This document shows, in pieces, positions 17,101-25,252 of a stretch of DNA of 64,000 nt; within the stretch, counting starts at the first letter, position 1; each line of letters opens with the position of its first letter. The translations under genes were made by a program, and so were the position numbers. The DNA lies in the NCBI GenBank assembly GCA_018969425.1, contig JAGWYJ010000001.1, positions 155,450-219,449 of the forward strand, in the 5' to 3' direction. The notes beneath the pieces are model-generated. The model was given only the letters and a program-made list of their open reading frames with translations, had not been told where the DNA came from and made no database searches. The DNA is from Alphaproteobacteria bacterium. Lineage in GTDB: Bacteria; Pseudomonadota; Alphaproteobacteria; Caulobacterales; Hyphomonadaceae.

Positions 17101-18366
17101 ATGATCAAAAGCCGCTCCGTCTCTCGCCTCGCCCTGACCTTCGCGCTGGCGGCCGCCTCATCGGCTTGCGCGTCCATGGAGCCGTCCGTCTCCCAAGGAG
17201 CCGCCGGGACTGGCTACATGGCGGTGCACCGCCGCGCCCTGACGCTCGACACTCATCTCGACACGCCTGCCAATCTGGTGTCTCCGCGCGGCTTCGACAT
17301 AACCAAGCGCTACAATACCGACCGAGAGGGATATCAGGTCGATCTGCCACGCATGAACGAGGGCGGTCTCGATGGCGGCTTCTGGGCGATCTACACGCCG
17401 CAAGGACCGCTGACGCCAGAGGCCTACGCCAAGGTCCGCGACACCGCCCTCCTCCGGTCGGCGGCCATCCGCGAGATGGCCGCGCGTCATGCGGACGCAT
17501 TCGCACTCGCCCTCCGGGCGGACGATGCGGCGCGGATCGACGCCGAGGGCCGAAAGATCGTTTTCCAGTCGATCGAGAACTCCTACCCGCTGGGCGAGGA
17601 CATCTCGATGGTCGAGACATTTTACAAGCTCGGCGTGCGCATGATCGGGCCCGTCCATAATGGCAACAACCAGTTCGCAGACAGCACGAACGACGCATCC
17701 GGACCTCGCTGGAACGGACTGAGCCCTCTCGGGATCCAGCTGGTCAAAGAAGCCAACCGGCTTGGAATGGTGCTCGACGGAAGTCATGCGTCCGACGTGG
17801 CCATCGCACAGCTGATCGACCTGTCGGCGACACCGATCATTCTCTCCCACCATGGCGCTGATGGTCCCTATCAGCATCCGCGCAATGCGCCTGATGAGCT
17901 TCTGAAGAAACTCGCCGCCAAGGGAGGGGTCATTCAGATGAACGCCCTCGGGAGCTTCATCAAACCTCTCCAGCAATCTCCGGAGCGACAGGCGGCGCTC
18001 GCCGCTCTTCGCGATCGCTGGGGAGCGATCGACGACCTGCCGGCGGACAAGTATGACGCCTTTCTCGATGAACGTCTGGCCATCGATGCCCGGTTTCCCG
18101 AGGCCCGGGCGGAATTCTCAGACTACATGGACCAGTTCCTCTACACCCTCAAACTGATCGGTCCGGAGCATGTCGGCGTCGGCGCTGACTGGGACGGGGG
18201 CGGCGGCGTCAACGGTATGCGAGATGTTTCTCAGCTCCCCCGGATCACGGAACGCCTTCTTGCCGAGGGTTATACGGAGGCCGACCTGAAGAACATCTGG
18301 GGCGGGAACGTCCTAAGGGTGCTGCGCGCCGCAGAGGCTCACGCCGCCGCCACCGCCGGCCGTTGA
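17101..18366 (+). CDS. Membrane dipeptidase-like lipoprotein, peptidase family M19
   Basis: 421 residues with a lipobox ending SSAC (Cys23), so the enzyme is anchored outside the cytoplasm. All five M19 metal ligands are in place: His52 and Asp54 in DTHLDT, bridging Glu159 in SIENSYPLG, His229 in DGSHAS and His250 in ILSHHG. The ending VGVGADWDGGG and then LKNIWGGNVLRVL completes the fold. The family hydrolyses dipeptides, often with a C-terminal D-residue, or beta-lactam-like amides, using two zinc ions. An insert of helices between residues 85 and 150 lengthens it relative to renal dipeptidase. It is a canonical partner to the second M19 gene at 62214. The bases after its stop match the sequence downstream of the M20 gene, marking a rearrangement point. 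Confidence 0.88.
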   Translation: MIKSRSVSRLALTFALAAASSACASMEPSVSQGAAGTGYMAVHRRALTLDTHLDTPANLVSPRGFDITKRYNTDREGYQVDLPRMNEGGLDGGFWAIYTPQGPLTPEAYAKVRDTALLRSAAIREMAARHADAFALALRADDAARIDAEGRKIVFQSIENSYPLGEDISMVETFYKLGVRMIGPVHNGNNQFADSTNDASGPRWNGLSPLGIQLVKEANRLGMVLDGSHASDVAIAQLIDLSATPIILSHHGADGPYQHPRNAPDELLKKLAAKGGVIQMNALGSFIKPLQQSPERQAALAALRDRWGAIDDLPADKYDAFLDERLAIDARFPEARAEFSDYMDQFLYTLKLIGPEHVGVGADWDGGGGVNGMRDVSQLPRITERLLAEGYTEADLKNIWGGNVLRVLRAAEAHAAATAGR

Positions 18367-18506
18367 GGACCAAAGGACCGACTTCGACAGGATCCGTCAG
18401 CGTCCGAAAATGAAGGACCGCCCCCCCTCATCGAGGAACTTCCGGCCTTCATAAAAGGATCTGACGCAGATCTTGTCGTTCAGACCGTGATCGTGGCTCT
18501 CCCCAG
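18364..18506. repeat. Direct repeat copy A (3' end and downstream flank of M20 gene)
   Basis: These 143 bp align without gaps to 19822-19964 at a constant offset of 1458. By hand count about 121 of 143 positions match. Copy A begins exactly at the TGA of the M19 dipeptidase. It covers about 33 bp of downstream flank and about 110 bp encoding the C-terminus of an M20 peptidase. Confidence 0.9.
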
Positions 18507-18520
18507 ATTGGAATGATGAG
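18397..18520 (-). pseudogene. Remnant 3' end of a second M20 peptidase gene
   Basis: Read on the minus strand this stretch encodes GESHDHGLNDKICVRSFYEG and then RKFLDEGGRSFIFGR followed by TGA. It matches the last 35 residues of the intact M20 peptidase (19855-21267) at 24 positions in the same frame, including the metal-binding His in HGLN. Many changes are conservative (N/D, K/R, Y/F), so it diverged as a protein-coding paralogue before the rest was lost. Upstream of about 18506 homology fades and no start exists; the SDR gene begins its 3' end at 18559. It is dead as a gene and is best read as a deletion scar. Confidence 0.85.
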
Positions 18521-18558
18521 GGGATGGCGTGATCGATCCGGGCGTACGTCTTGAGCGC

Positions 18559-19386
18559 TCAGTCGGCGATGACAGGCGTTTGCGACACTGCCTCCGAAGG
18601 CCGCTCACGCAATCCCAACTGCAAAAGCGCGTCCGCTACGCCCTGATATCTTGGCCTCATATCCTCGCAGATATGGGCGTGCGTCGGAATATAGAAGAGC
18701 CCGAGGTCCATCCCCTTGAGCGCAATCTCAGCGCAGCGTTCCGGCGTGATCAGACCCAGAGATGCAGGCGCCATCCTCGGGTCGGGCAAACCCCTGGCTA
18801 TCAGGGGCGTATAAACAGCGCCGGGCAACAGCACATGGACATCGAGCGTGTCCTGGCACTCGTCGCGCAACCATTCCGCCAGGATCAGGATCGCGTGTTT
18901 TGCGGCGCCATAGAGCCCCAGCCCTCTGCCCTTCACCGCCGCCGGGAGAGAGAGTGAGTTCTCCGAGCCTGTAATCATCAGCCGGCCACGCGTCCCACCG
19001 GGTTCCAGCGCTCGAAGATAGGCCTGCACGATGCGGACGGAGGCGAAGCAGTTCACTTCGAACAGGCGCTGAGCCTGTATCCCCAGGGGCTCGTTCTTGA
19101 TCTTTTTGTAATGGCCGATGCCGGCGTTTGAGCATACGAGGTCCAGCCTTTGGCGCCAGGCGAACGCCTCCCTGACCGCCATATCGGCGGCGTCTGGCTC
19201 CGCGAGGTCACATACGACCCCGCGCGCCCTGTCGCCAAACTCCGCCACTGCCGCATCGACCTTCGTTGACTCAAGATCAGCGATCACAACATAAGCGCCT
19301 CGATCAACCAGCGCCTGTGCAATAGCTTTGCCGATTCCTGATGCTCCTCCCGTGACAAGCGCCGTTGTCTGTTCATGCGAGATCAT
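18559..19386 (-). CDS. SDR family oxidoreductase
   Basis: 275 residues from ATG 19386, preceded by GGAGAA. The classical SDR features are TGGASGIGKAIA (NAD(P) binding, about 12-23), an Asp at the end of beta-2 (IADLES) that favours NAD(H), CSNAGIG, the catalytic Ser in ITGSENS, and Tyr/Lys in LYGAAKHA. The C-terminal extension contains HAHICEDMRPRYQGVADALL. Substrate is unknown; similar proteins act on hydroxysteroids, sugars or short alcohols. It is sandwiched between the M20 remnant at its 3' side and the decayed amidohydrolase at its 5' side, so it probably arrived or was retained during the rearrangement here. No partner genes are evident. Confidence 0.87.
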   Translation of the reverse strand: MISHEQTTALVTGGASGIGKAIAQALVDRGAYVVIADLESTKVDAAVAEFGDRARGVVCDLAEPDAADMAVREAFAWRQRLDLVCSNAGIGHYKKIKNEPLGIQAQRLFEVNCFASVRIVQAYLRALEPGGTRGRLMITGSENSLSLPAAVKGRGLGLYGAAKHAILILAEWLRDECQDTLDVHVLLPGAVYTPLIARGLPDPRMAPASLGLITPERCAEIALKGMDLGLFYIPTHAHICEDMRPRYQGVADALLQLGLRERPSEAVSQTPVIAD

Positions 19387-19584
19387 GTGTTCTCCGCCAT
19401 TTAACTAACCAGGCATATCATCCGCTTCCGGCATGCTTACTCAGGCCTTACCGTTGATGCAGACCCGCCTGCCAGGACCGGCATTCGCCGAATTCGCCGA
19501 TCTTGTCCGGACCAAACATTTCATAACGGAAGTCATCGAGCCTACCCGTCTTCGTTGAGGATCTCCATCAAGCAGGGTTGTCGC

Positions 19585-19829
19585 ATGCGCCGCATATCGG
19601 CTTTCGCCTTGGCGATCAGTCTCGCTGCCTGCGCCAATTCCCAACGGGAAAACCCGCAGATTTTGTCATGGTGACGTCACGTATCTTCACCTCGGGTTGG
19701 GAACGCCCTTGGGCGCAGGCCGCGGCGGATGAAGGGCGGATCGTCGCCGTGGGAGCGAACGCCACGATTTCCAGTCTGGTTTGAGGTGAAGAGCGAACCG
19801 TCGAGGCGGGTGGCAGGCTGCTGAGACCC
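19585..19829 (+). pseudogene. Decayed amidohydrolase lipoprotein (5' fragment)
   Basis: The ATG at 19585 starts a good lipoprotein signal (MRRISAFALAISLAAC) that hits a stop after 30 codons. One frame over, the same stretch continues with PADFVMVTSRIFT, then ERPWAQAAADEGRIVAVGAN, then, past an in-frame TGA at 19782, EERTVEAGGRLLRP. This is the N-terminal beta-sandwich pattern of YtcJ-type metal-dependent amidohydrolases (ADLVLxNGxIFT..., DGRIVAVG, V..GGRLVLPG). It has a frameshift (one base lost or two gained near 19645), a nonsense codon, and truncation before the metal-binding barrel. The catalytic domain is absent from the window, and the sequence runs directly into direct repeat copy B. 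Confidence 0.8.
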
Positions 19830-19964
19830 AAAGGACCGACTTCGACGGGATTCCTCACCGCCCGAAAATATAGGACCGGACCACCTCATCGAGGAACTCC
19901 CGGCCTTCATAAAGGGATTTGACGCGGATCTTCTCGTTCAAACCGTGATTATTGTTCTCCCCAG
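19822..19964. repeat. Direct repeat copy B (3' end and downstream flank of intact M20 gene)
   Basis: This partner of 18364-18506 aligns without gaps. It contains the stop and last ~36 codons of the intact M20 peptidase plus about 33 bp of downstream flank. The shared flank ends at the TGAG of the amidohydrolase remnant, just as copy A ends at the TGAG of the dipeptidase stop. Confidence 0.9.
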
Positions 19965-21267
19965 GCAGAGAGAACATTCCGCTCATGCCGTAAGTCGCAA
20001 TACCGGCATTCATAAGAAACCTCCCATCCGTCGCCCCAGCGGTCAGGGAGGGCGCAATCACAGCCCCGGGCCATATGCGGGAGGCGGCTTTTCGGACGGG
20101 AGCCATGATTTCTTCTGTAAGCGCGGGAGCAGAGGAGCCTTCACGCAATCTCTCAACGGCAACCGCGACCTGAGGGTCCGCCACAGCGCCCTCGAGCGCC
20201 GCCTTGACCTGTTCGGCCGTTGTCCCCTGCATGATGCGACACGACAGAACGGCGCGGGCGCGCTGCGGCAGGGCGTTCGGAGCGTGCCCCGCCTCGAGCT
20301 GAGTGGCGACACAGGTCGTCCTCAACATCGCGTTATAGGAGGGATCGGCGGTGAGAACCTTCAAGGCTGCGGCGTCGGCGGGGTCCTTCCCGACCGCTGT
20401 CATCGCAGATCCCAGTCCGCCCCCCACGATCGGACCTATCCGCTCAAAGTAGGTCCTGGTCACGGGAGTGACCTCGACGGGAAACTGGAAGCCTTCGACA
20501 CGCTTCAGGGCCTCAGCCAGCCGATAGATCGCATTGTCAGGGACCGGACGCGAGGAATGTCCGCCCGGATTGACGACCTCTAAGGTGAAGACCTGATGGA
20601 TCTTCTCACCGGCCTGTATATTGAGGGCCAGGGGCTTTCCCGACGGGCCCAGCAAACCGCCCGCTCCTTCGTTTATGGCGAAGGCGGCGTCGATGAGATC
20701 GCGATCGGTCTTCAGAATGTATTCCACGCCATTGACCCGACCCGATGTCTCCTCCCCACAGGTGAGAGCCATCTTCAGAGTTCTGCGGGGCCGAGCGCCC
20801 TCACGCTTGAGACGGACCATAAGATCAAGAAAAACGGCCGCCATCGACTTGTCGTCAGACGCGCCCCGGCCAAAGAAAAATCCCTCCTCCTCAATCAGAG
20901 TGAAGGGATCGCGAACCCAGTCCGCGCGACGGGCATCCACCACGTCGATATGAGCCAGAATGAGGACGGCCTTGGCCGACGGGTCGCTTCCCTCAATTCG
21001 CGCGACCAGATTCCCGTCGTCCGGCGCACCTGTCGGGATCACAAGGCGCGCGTCCCTCCCGCTGTAACCCGCCTCCTGCAGCCGCTTGAGCCCGGCCTCG
21101 ACCAGCCGCGTGCATGAGCCGCTGGAGGGTGAGGTGTCGATCTCGACCATCTCCTCATAGATGTCGCGAAACGACATCCGATCCGCTTCTCGCGTCTGTG
21201 CGAAAGCGGGAGACGCCGCCAGGCTTCCCAGCAAGAATGCCAGACACGTCAGCTTTTCAAAACGCAT
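19855..21267 (-). CDS. Secreted M20 family metallopeptidase
   Basis: 470 residues from ATG 21267, chosen over a TTG six codons upstream because GGAAG lies 7 bases before the ATG. A cleavable signal peptide ends ASPAFAQ. M20 metal ligands are visible: LAHIDVVD, GRGASDDK with its Asp, the Glu pair in CGEET, INEGAGG, and the late His in NNNHGLNEK. The lid/dimerisation domain lies between about 225 and 340 (NPGGHSSRP). The group comprises carboxypeptidase G2, ACY1 and dipeptidase-like enzymes that hydrolyse C-terminal residues or N-acyl amino acids, here in the periplasm. Substrate is not determinable. Its 3' end is duplicated at 18364-18506. It is divergent from the unknown gene at 21434 and is probably part of the peptide-scavenging set with the M19 enzymes. 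Confidence 0.9.
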   Translation of the reverse strand: MRFEKLTCLAFLLGSLAASPAFAQTREADRMSFRDIYEEMVEIDTSPSSGSCTRLVEAGLKRLQEAGYSGRDARLVIPTGAPDDGNLVARIEGSDPSAKAVLILAHIDVVDARRADWVRDPFTLIEEEGFFFGRGASDDKSMAAVFLDLMVRLKREGARPRRTLKMALTCGEETSGRVNGVEYILKTDRDLIDAAFAINEGAGGLLGPSGKPLALNIQAGEKIHQVFTLEVVNPGGHSSRPVPDNAIYRLAEALKRVEGFQFPVEVTPVTRTYFERIGPIVGGGLGSAMTAVGKDPADAAALKVLTADPSYNAMLRTTCVATQLEAGHAPNALPQRARAVLSCRIMQGTTAEQVKAALEGAVADPQVAVAVERLREGSSAPALTEEIMAPVRKAASRIWPGAVIAPSLTAGATDGRFLMNAGIATYGMSGMFSLPGENNNHGLNEKIRVKSLYEGREFLDEVVRSYIFGR

Positions 21268-21433
21268 CGCAGTCTTCCGCTTCAAATGGCATGCGGGCCC
21301 TGCCCCGCATGCAAGGGACGGTCGGCCGGAGACGATTACGTGTCAAGCGATCCGGGTTCAATATGATCCTTCGGGGTCGTATACTCTGCGGCGTTCACGA
21401 CGTAGAGGTCAGAAGCATATCAGGAAGGGCGGG

Positions 21434-22495
21434 ATGATGAGGCGTGAATGCGATACGATTCGAAATCGCCCGAGGCGGATCGTGCCCTTAACGATCTGCT
21501 TCAGAGCTCTGGCTCTGGCTGGGCTTTGCGTCACCGCACTCAACGTCCAGAGCGCCGGGGCTGCCCCGCCGGCCTCGTCCGCTTGGTCGCCGCCCCGAAG
21601 CGCCGACGGGCGACCCGATCTCCAGGGCGTATGGACCAACTCCTCCATCACCACCCTTGAGCGCACCGATCCGTCGCTGCCGTTGAAACTTTCGCACCAA
21701 CAGGCTCAGCGACTTGAAGACTCCCGCGCGCGCCTCGAAGCGGCGGCAAACGCCCCGACCAATCCTCAGGAAGGCGCCCCTGACGCCGGCGCTTCGGTCG
21801 GCGGGTATAATGCGTTCTGGCTGGATCGGGGATCAAGGGTCGGCGTCGTCAGGGGCGAGGCCCGTTCGTCGTGGATCGTCGAGCCGGAGAACGGCCGTAT
21901 GCCGGTCTCAGAAGGCGGCGCTGCGCGGATACAGTCCATCCTCCAACGACGCGGAGAAGACGGTCCTGAGGGAATGAACCCTGCAGACCGCTGCCTCGTG
22001 GGCAGCCGAGGCTCCGGCGGCCCTCCCATGCTCAACAACATCTACAACAACACCTATCAGATCATTCAGACGGCCGATCACGTGGTGATCCTCGTCGAAA
22101 TGATGCATGACGCCAGGATCATCCGCCTTAATCAGAACCACAAGGCGCCAGAACTCAAACAGTGGCTCGGGGACTCCATCGGGCGCTGGGAAGGCGACAC
22201 TCTGATTGTTGAAACCCGGAACTGGAAGGAAGACCATGCGTCCTACGAACCGGTCGTTCTCTCCGACACGGCGTTGGTGACTGAACGCTTCACCCGAACG
22301 GGACCTTCTGAGATTCTTTATGAGTTCGCGGTTGACGATCCGCAGGTCTATTCAAAACCGTGGCGAGGGGAAATGACGTTCACACCTGCCGGCGGGCCGG
22401 TCTTCGAATACGCATGTCACGAAGGCAACTACGCACTGCATGGCATTCTCTCAGGCGCCAGAGTTCTCGAAGGTCGCCTCAAGGTCCGCGAGTGA
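21434..22495 (+). CDS. Conserved secreted protein of unknown function
   Basis: 353 residues from ATG 21434 behind AGGAAGGGCGGG; a frame open further upstream reads as non-protein. An N-terminal hydrophobic segment (about 16-36, ending SAGAA) acts as signal peptide. The mature protein shows motifs shared by a family often seen in Caulobacterales and Acidobacteria: DGRPDLQGVWTN, a late DRCLVGSRGSGGPPMLNNIY, NNTYQIIQTADHVVILVEM, WLGDSIGRWEGDTLIVETRN, and a C-terminal CHEGNYALHGILSGAR. I recognise the family but know of no established function. The repeated Trp/Gly/Asp motifs look like a beta-rich binding or enzyme fold. The neighbours give no clear clue. Confidence 0.75.
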   Translation: MMRRECDTIRNRPRRIVPLTICFRALALAGLCVTALNVQSAGAAPPASSAWSPPRSADGRPDLQGVWTNSSITTLERTDPSLPLKLSHQQAQRLEDSRARLEAAANAPTNPQEGAPDAGASVGGYNAFWLDRGSRVGVVRGEARSSWIVEPENGRMPVSEGGAARIQSILQRRGEDGPEGMNPADRCLVGSRGSGGPPMLNNIYNNTYQIIQTADHVVILVEMMHDARIIRLNQNHKAPELKQWLGDSIGRWEGDTLIVETRNWKEDHASYEPVVLSDTALVTERFTRTGPSEILYEFAVDDPQVYSKPWRGEMTFTPAGGPVFEYACHEGNYALHGILSGARVLEGRLKVRE

Positions 22496-22579
22496 CGCGC
22501 CGCGATGCGCTTGCGCTGCCCGCGGGACCGCTGCATGTAGGTCGCCTAGAGACTTAGAGACGTTTCAAAGGACCCGATC

Positions 22580-22789
22580 GTGGCGGACATCATCAATCTT
22601 CGATCGCGCCGGAAAGCCGCCGAGAGACAGAGACGTACCGATCTGGCGTCGGAGAACAGGATAAAATTCGGTCGGACCCGTGAAGAAAGGAAACGCGACC
22701 TGCTTGAGCGCTCGAATCACGAGAGAACTCTGGACGGAGCCCGCCGCGGCGATCAAAAGCGCGACAACGAACCAGATTCTTCGACTTGA
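22580..22789 (+). CDS. DUF4169 family protein
   Basis: 69 residues from GTG 22580, with AAAGGA upstream. The sequence is short, basic and helical with the DUF4169 pattern: an N-terminal ADIINLRSRRKAAERQRR, then SENRIKFGRTREERK, and a terminal RTLDGARR. The family occurs mainly in alphaproteobacteria, is cytoplasmic, and has no assigned function. The charge pattern suggests nucleic acid or ribosome contact, but that is a guess. It is 84 bp after the unknown secreted protein gene and 77 bp before the Old Yellow Enzyme gene, in the same direction, so the three could form one transcription unit. Confidence 0.8.
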   Translation: MADIINLRSRRKAAERQRRTDLASENRIKFGRTREERKRDLLERSNHERTLDGARRGDQKRDNEPDSST

Positions 22790-22866
22790 CCCGCCCCCGG
22801 TTCAAGACCCATTGACGCCATCTCATCCCGCTTGCGGGACCTGTTCATCGTTACCCGAGGCCGATC

Positions 22867-23976
22867 ATGACCGACACCTCCGCTCTCTTTCAGCCGTTCG
22901 CGCTGAGAAGCCTTAAGCTTGCAAATCGGATCGCCATGGCCCCGATGACACGCTCGCGCTCGCCTGGCGCTGTGCCGAATGACGACAATGTCGCTTATTA
23001 CCGACGACGCGCGGAGGCTGATGTCGGACTGATCATCTCGGAGGGGACGCTGACCCGCCGACGCGGAGCGTCCAATGACGCCAATATTCCTCTATTCTGG
23101 GGGGAAGAAGCGCTTAAGGGATGGAAAAAAGTGATCGACGCCGTTCATGCGGCCGGCGGACGAATGGCCCCTCAGATCTGGCATCAGGGAATGTCCAGAA
23201 AGCCGGGAACAGGACATTTTCCGGATGCGCCGAGCGACGGACCTTCGGGCATCACTCTTACGGGTAAGAAAATCGCCGAAGAACCGTCGGAAGCGGAGGT
23301 TCTGGATATGGCTCAAGCCTATGCAGACGCCGCGGGAGACGCCCGTCGCCTCGGATTTGACTGTATCGAGCTTCACGGCGCGCACGCCTACCTGATTGAT
23401 GAGTTCTTCTGGGAGGTCACAAACCACAGGACGGATCGCTTCGGCGGCTCGCTCGAGAAGCGCGCCGAATTCGCCGCCGAGACGATCCGCCGCTGCAGGG
23501 TCGCGGTCGGCGACTTGCCGATCATCATCCGGATCTCGCAATGGAAATCCTCAGACTACAACGCCCGTATCGCGACAACTCCCCAGGAAATGGAGCGATG
23601 GCTGAAGGTTCTGGTCGATGCGGGGGTCGACATGATTCACTGTTCGCAGAGGCGCATCTGGGAGCCGGAGTTTCCGGAAATCGACGGGCCGAAAGGCCTC
23701 AACTTCGCAGGGTGGGCCAAAAAACTGACTGGACTGCCGACGATCAGCGTCGGGTCGGTCGGGCTGAATGGCGAGTTCACCGCCGCGTTCAGAGGCGAAG
23801 GCGCGCCGGCGGCGGGCATAGAAACCACTCTGGAAAGACTGGAGAAGGGGGAGTTCGACCTCGTCGCGGTCGGGCGCGCTCTGCTTCAGGATCCCGAGTG
23901 GGCGAGCAAGATCAAGGCAGGCCGGCTGTCTGAACTGCGGGACTATCAGGCCAACGCTCTGGCGACCTATTACTGA
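22867..23976 (+). CDS. Old Yellow Enzyme family NADH:flavin oxidoreductase
   Basis: 369 residues forming an FMN-binding TIM barrel. Markers are NRIAMAPMTRSRSP at the N-terminus, the HGAHAYLIDEFFWEVTNHRT active-site stretch where a His/His pair binds the substrate carbonyl (XenA/YqjM-like rather than His/Asn), DRFGGSLEKR, IIIRISQWK, and a late VGRALLQDPEWASKI phosphate-binding segment. It reduces activated C=C bonds of enones, nitro esters or xenobiotics using NAD(P)H in the cytoplasm. The physiological substrate is unknown. Spacing from DUF4169 is 77 bp. A hairpin with stem CCGCTG/CAGCGG at 24001-24017 follows it. Confidence 0.9.
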   Translation: MTDTSALFQPFALRSLKLANRIAMAPMTRSRSPGAVPNDDNVAYYRRRAEADVGLIISEGTLTRRRGASNDANIPLFWGEEALKGWKKVIDAVHAAGGRMAPQIWHQGMSRKPGTGHFPDAPSDGPSGITLTGKKIAEEPSEAEVLDMAQAYADAAGDARRLGFDCIELHGAHAYLIDEFFWEVTNHRTDRFGGSLEKRAEFAAETIRRCRVAVGDLPIIIRISQWKSSDYNARIATTPQEMERWLKVLVDAGVDMIHCSQRRIWEPEFPEIDGPKGLNFAGWAKKLTGLPTISVGSVGLNGEFTAAFRGEGAPAAGIETTLERLEKGEFDLVAVGRALLQDPEWASKIKAGRLSELRDYQANALATYY

Positions 23977-24000
23977 CGGCGCACCCTCACCGCTTGAGAA

Positions 24001-24017
24001 CCGCTGGGGCTCAGCGG
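24001..24017. terminator. Hairpin between convergent genes
   Basis: CCGCTG pairs with CAGCGG around a 5-base loop, midway between the convergent stops at 23976 and 24042. It has no U-tract, so termination is only a possibility. Confidence 0.3.
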
Positions 24018-24041
24018 AGGCGGCGGAGAGAGCGAAGCTTC

Positions 24042-25031
24042 TCAGTTCACGATTTCGACGCCGGTCAGAAGCCCTTGATCGACAGCGAGCATCCTCATTG
24101 CTTTGCCATCAAGCGACGCCACGCCGACCTCGCCTCCGAGAGAGGTGAAAGCCATAGTGTCTCGGTCGACGTCGATCGATACCCCAATGGCCTCTTTAAG
24201 CCCTCGCACGAGGATCTCCCGATCGGTTCGACGAGCGGGATCCGCAGAGGCAGGCGGATCCATGGGCGCCCGCGAGACCGTATTATCACCGCGATCCGTC
24301 CAGTAGATCAGGCGACGGTCCAGATCGAGATCGAGATCGATTGGCTCCGGAAGTTTCGAGAACAGAGTTTCGATATCGGTGCGAGATGACGCAGTCTGGC
24401 CCGCCGGAATGTTGATGCCGGCTCTGCGGATTACGCCCTCCCCCGCATCGTCTCCCCCCTTTTGGGTCCAATAAATCTCCCCCCGTCGAAGGTCGAGCGC
24501 AATGCCGACACACCAACGCGTCGCATCGCCCCTGTCACGTTCCGGATCGCCAGTACGGATCAGGGTCTCAATGTCCGATCCGTCCAGATTAGACCTCATG
24601 ACAGCCATCCCCTCGCGGTCCGACCAGTAAAGTTTTCGGCCCTCTAGATCGATCTTCAGCTGCTTGGGGGTAAATGCGCCGCCGGGCGGAACTACCATCG
24701 TAAGTCCCCCGCCGTCGAAGTCCGACCGCATAATGTATCCGTCGTCCTCCGATGCCCGGCCCATATTGGTCCAGTAAATGTGTCCTCGGCGGGGATCGAT
24801 CGCGATGCCGTCATTGACCGTCCCTCTCGTCGCCTGAGCCGTCTGGTCGACAAGTATGACGGGCGCGCCGCCGGACGGATCGACCGCCATCACCCGAGAG
24901 GCCCCCAGAAAGTAGACCTTCGACGCGCTCTTGACAGGCTCGTCGGCCTGAACGGCGACAGACGACCAACTGAACGCGCCAAGGACCGCGGCAAACGCAA
25001 GACGACCGAGGCTGATGTTTAGACCTGACAT
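24042..25031 (-). CDS. Exported YWTD-type beta-propeller protein
   Basis: 329 residues with a signal peptide (to about VAVQA, residue 29). The mature part is a run of LDL-receptor-type YWTD repeats: GHIYWTNMG, KLYWSDREG, EIYWTQKGG and LIYWTDRGDN, each in the pattern [IL]YW[TS]D, with DGxx..I ...GL.xPxx.A-like blade strands (RSNLDGSDIETLI). It therefore folds as a six-bladed beta-propeller outside the cytoplasm. Such domains bind ligands or proteins and rarely catalyse. No partner is identifiable, and the neighbours (OYE, S45 acylase) are unrelated. YWTD propellers are best known from animal receptors but also occur in bacteria. Confidence 0.82.
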   Translation of the reverse strand: MSGLNISLGRLAFAAVLGAFSWSSVAVQADEPVKSASKVYFLGASRVMAVDPSGGAPVILVDQTAQATRGTVNDGIAIDPRRGHIYWTNMGRASEDDGYIMRSDFDGGGLTMVVPPGGAFTPKQLKIDLEGRKLYWSDREGMAVMRSNLDGSDIETLIRTGDPERDRGDATRWCVGIALDLRRGEIYWTQKGGDDAGEGVIRRAGINIPAGQTASSRTDIETLFSKLPEPIDLDLDLDRRLIYWTDRGDNTVSRAPMDPPASADPARRTDREILVRGLKEAIGVSIDVDRDTMAFTSLGGEVGVASLDGKAMRMLAVDQGLLTGVEIVN

Positions 25032-25252
25032 GCGGATCCCGCCCCGACCATCGCTGATGAACTCCGCACGACTATAGCCCGGCTCGACGCATAGAAAAGT
25101 CCCGCCTCAGGCGCTCCCGCCTCGGTTTCGACGAGCAGCTTCAGCCGCTCCGCGACCGGACGGTCCTCAACCTGGACTCCCGGACCGAAACCGGATTGAC
25201 ACGGCAACCTCCTCGATATGGCATCCTCGTCGTCACTCAGGAGGATGAACCC

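Noticed and set aside
25019..25207. A 62-codon minus-strand frame (VQVEDRPVAERLKLLVETEAG..) before the YWTD gene.
   Set aside because: It starts only at TTG, overlaps the start of the next gene and matches no family I know. Good GC3 alone is not enough.
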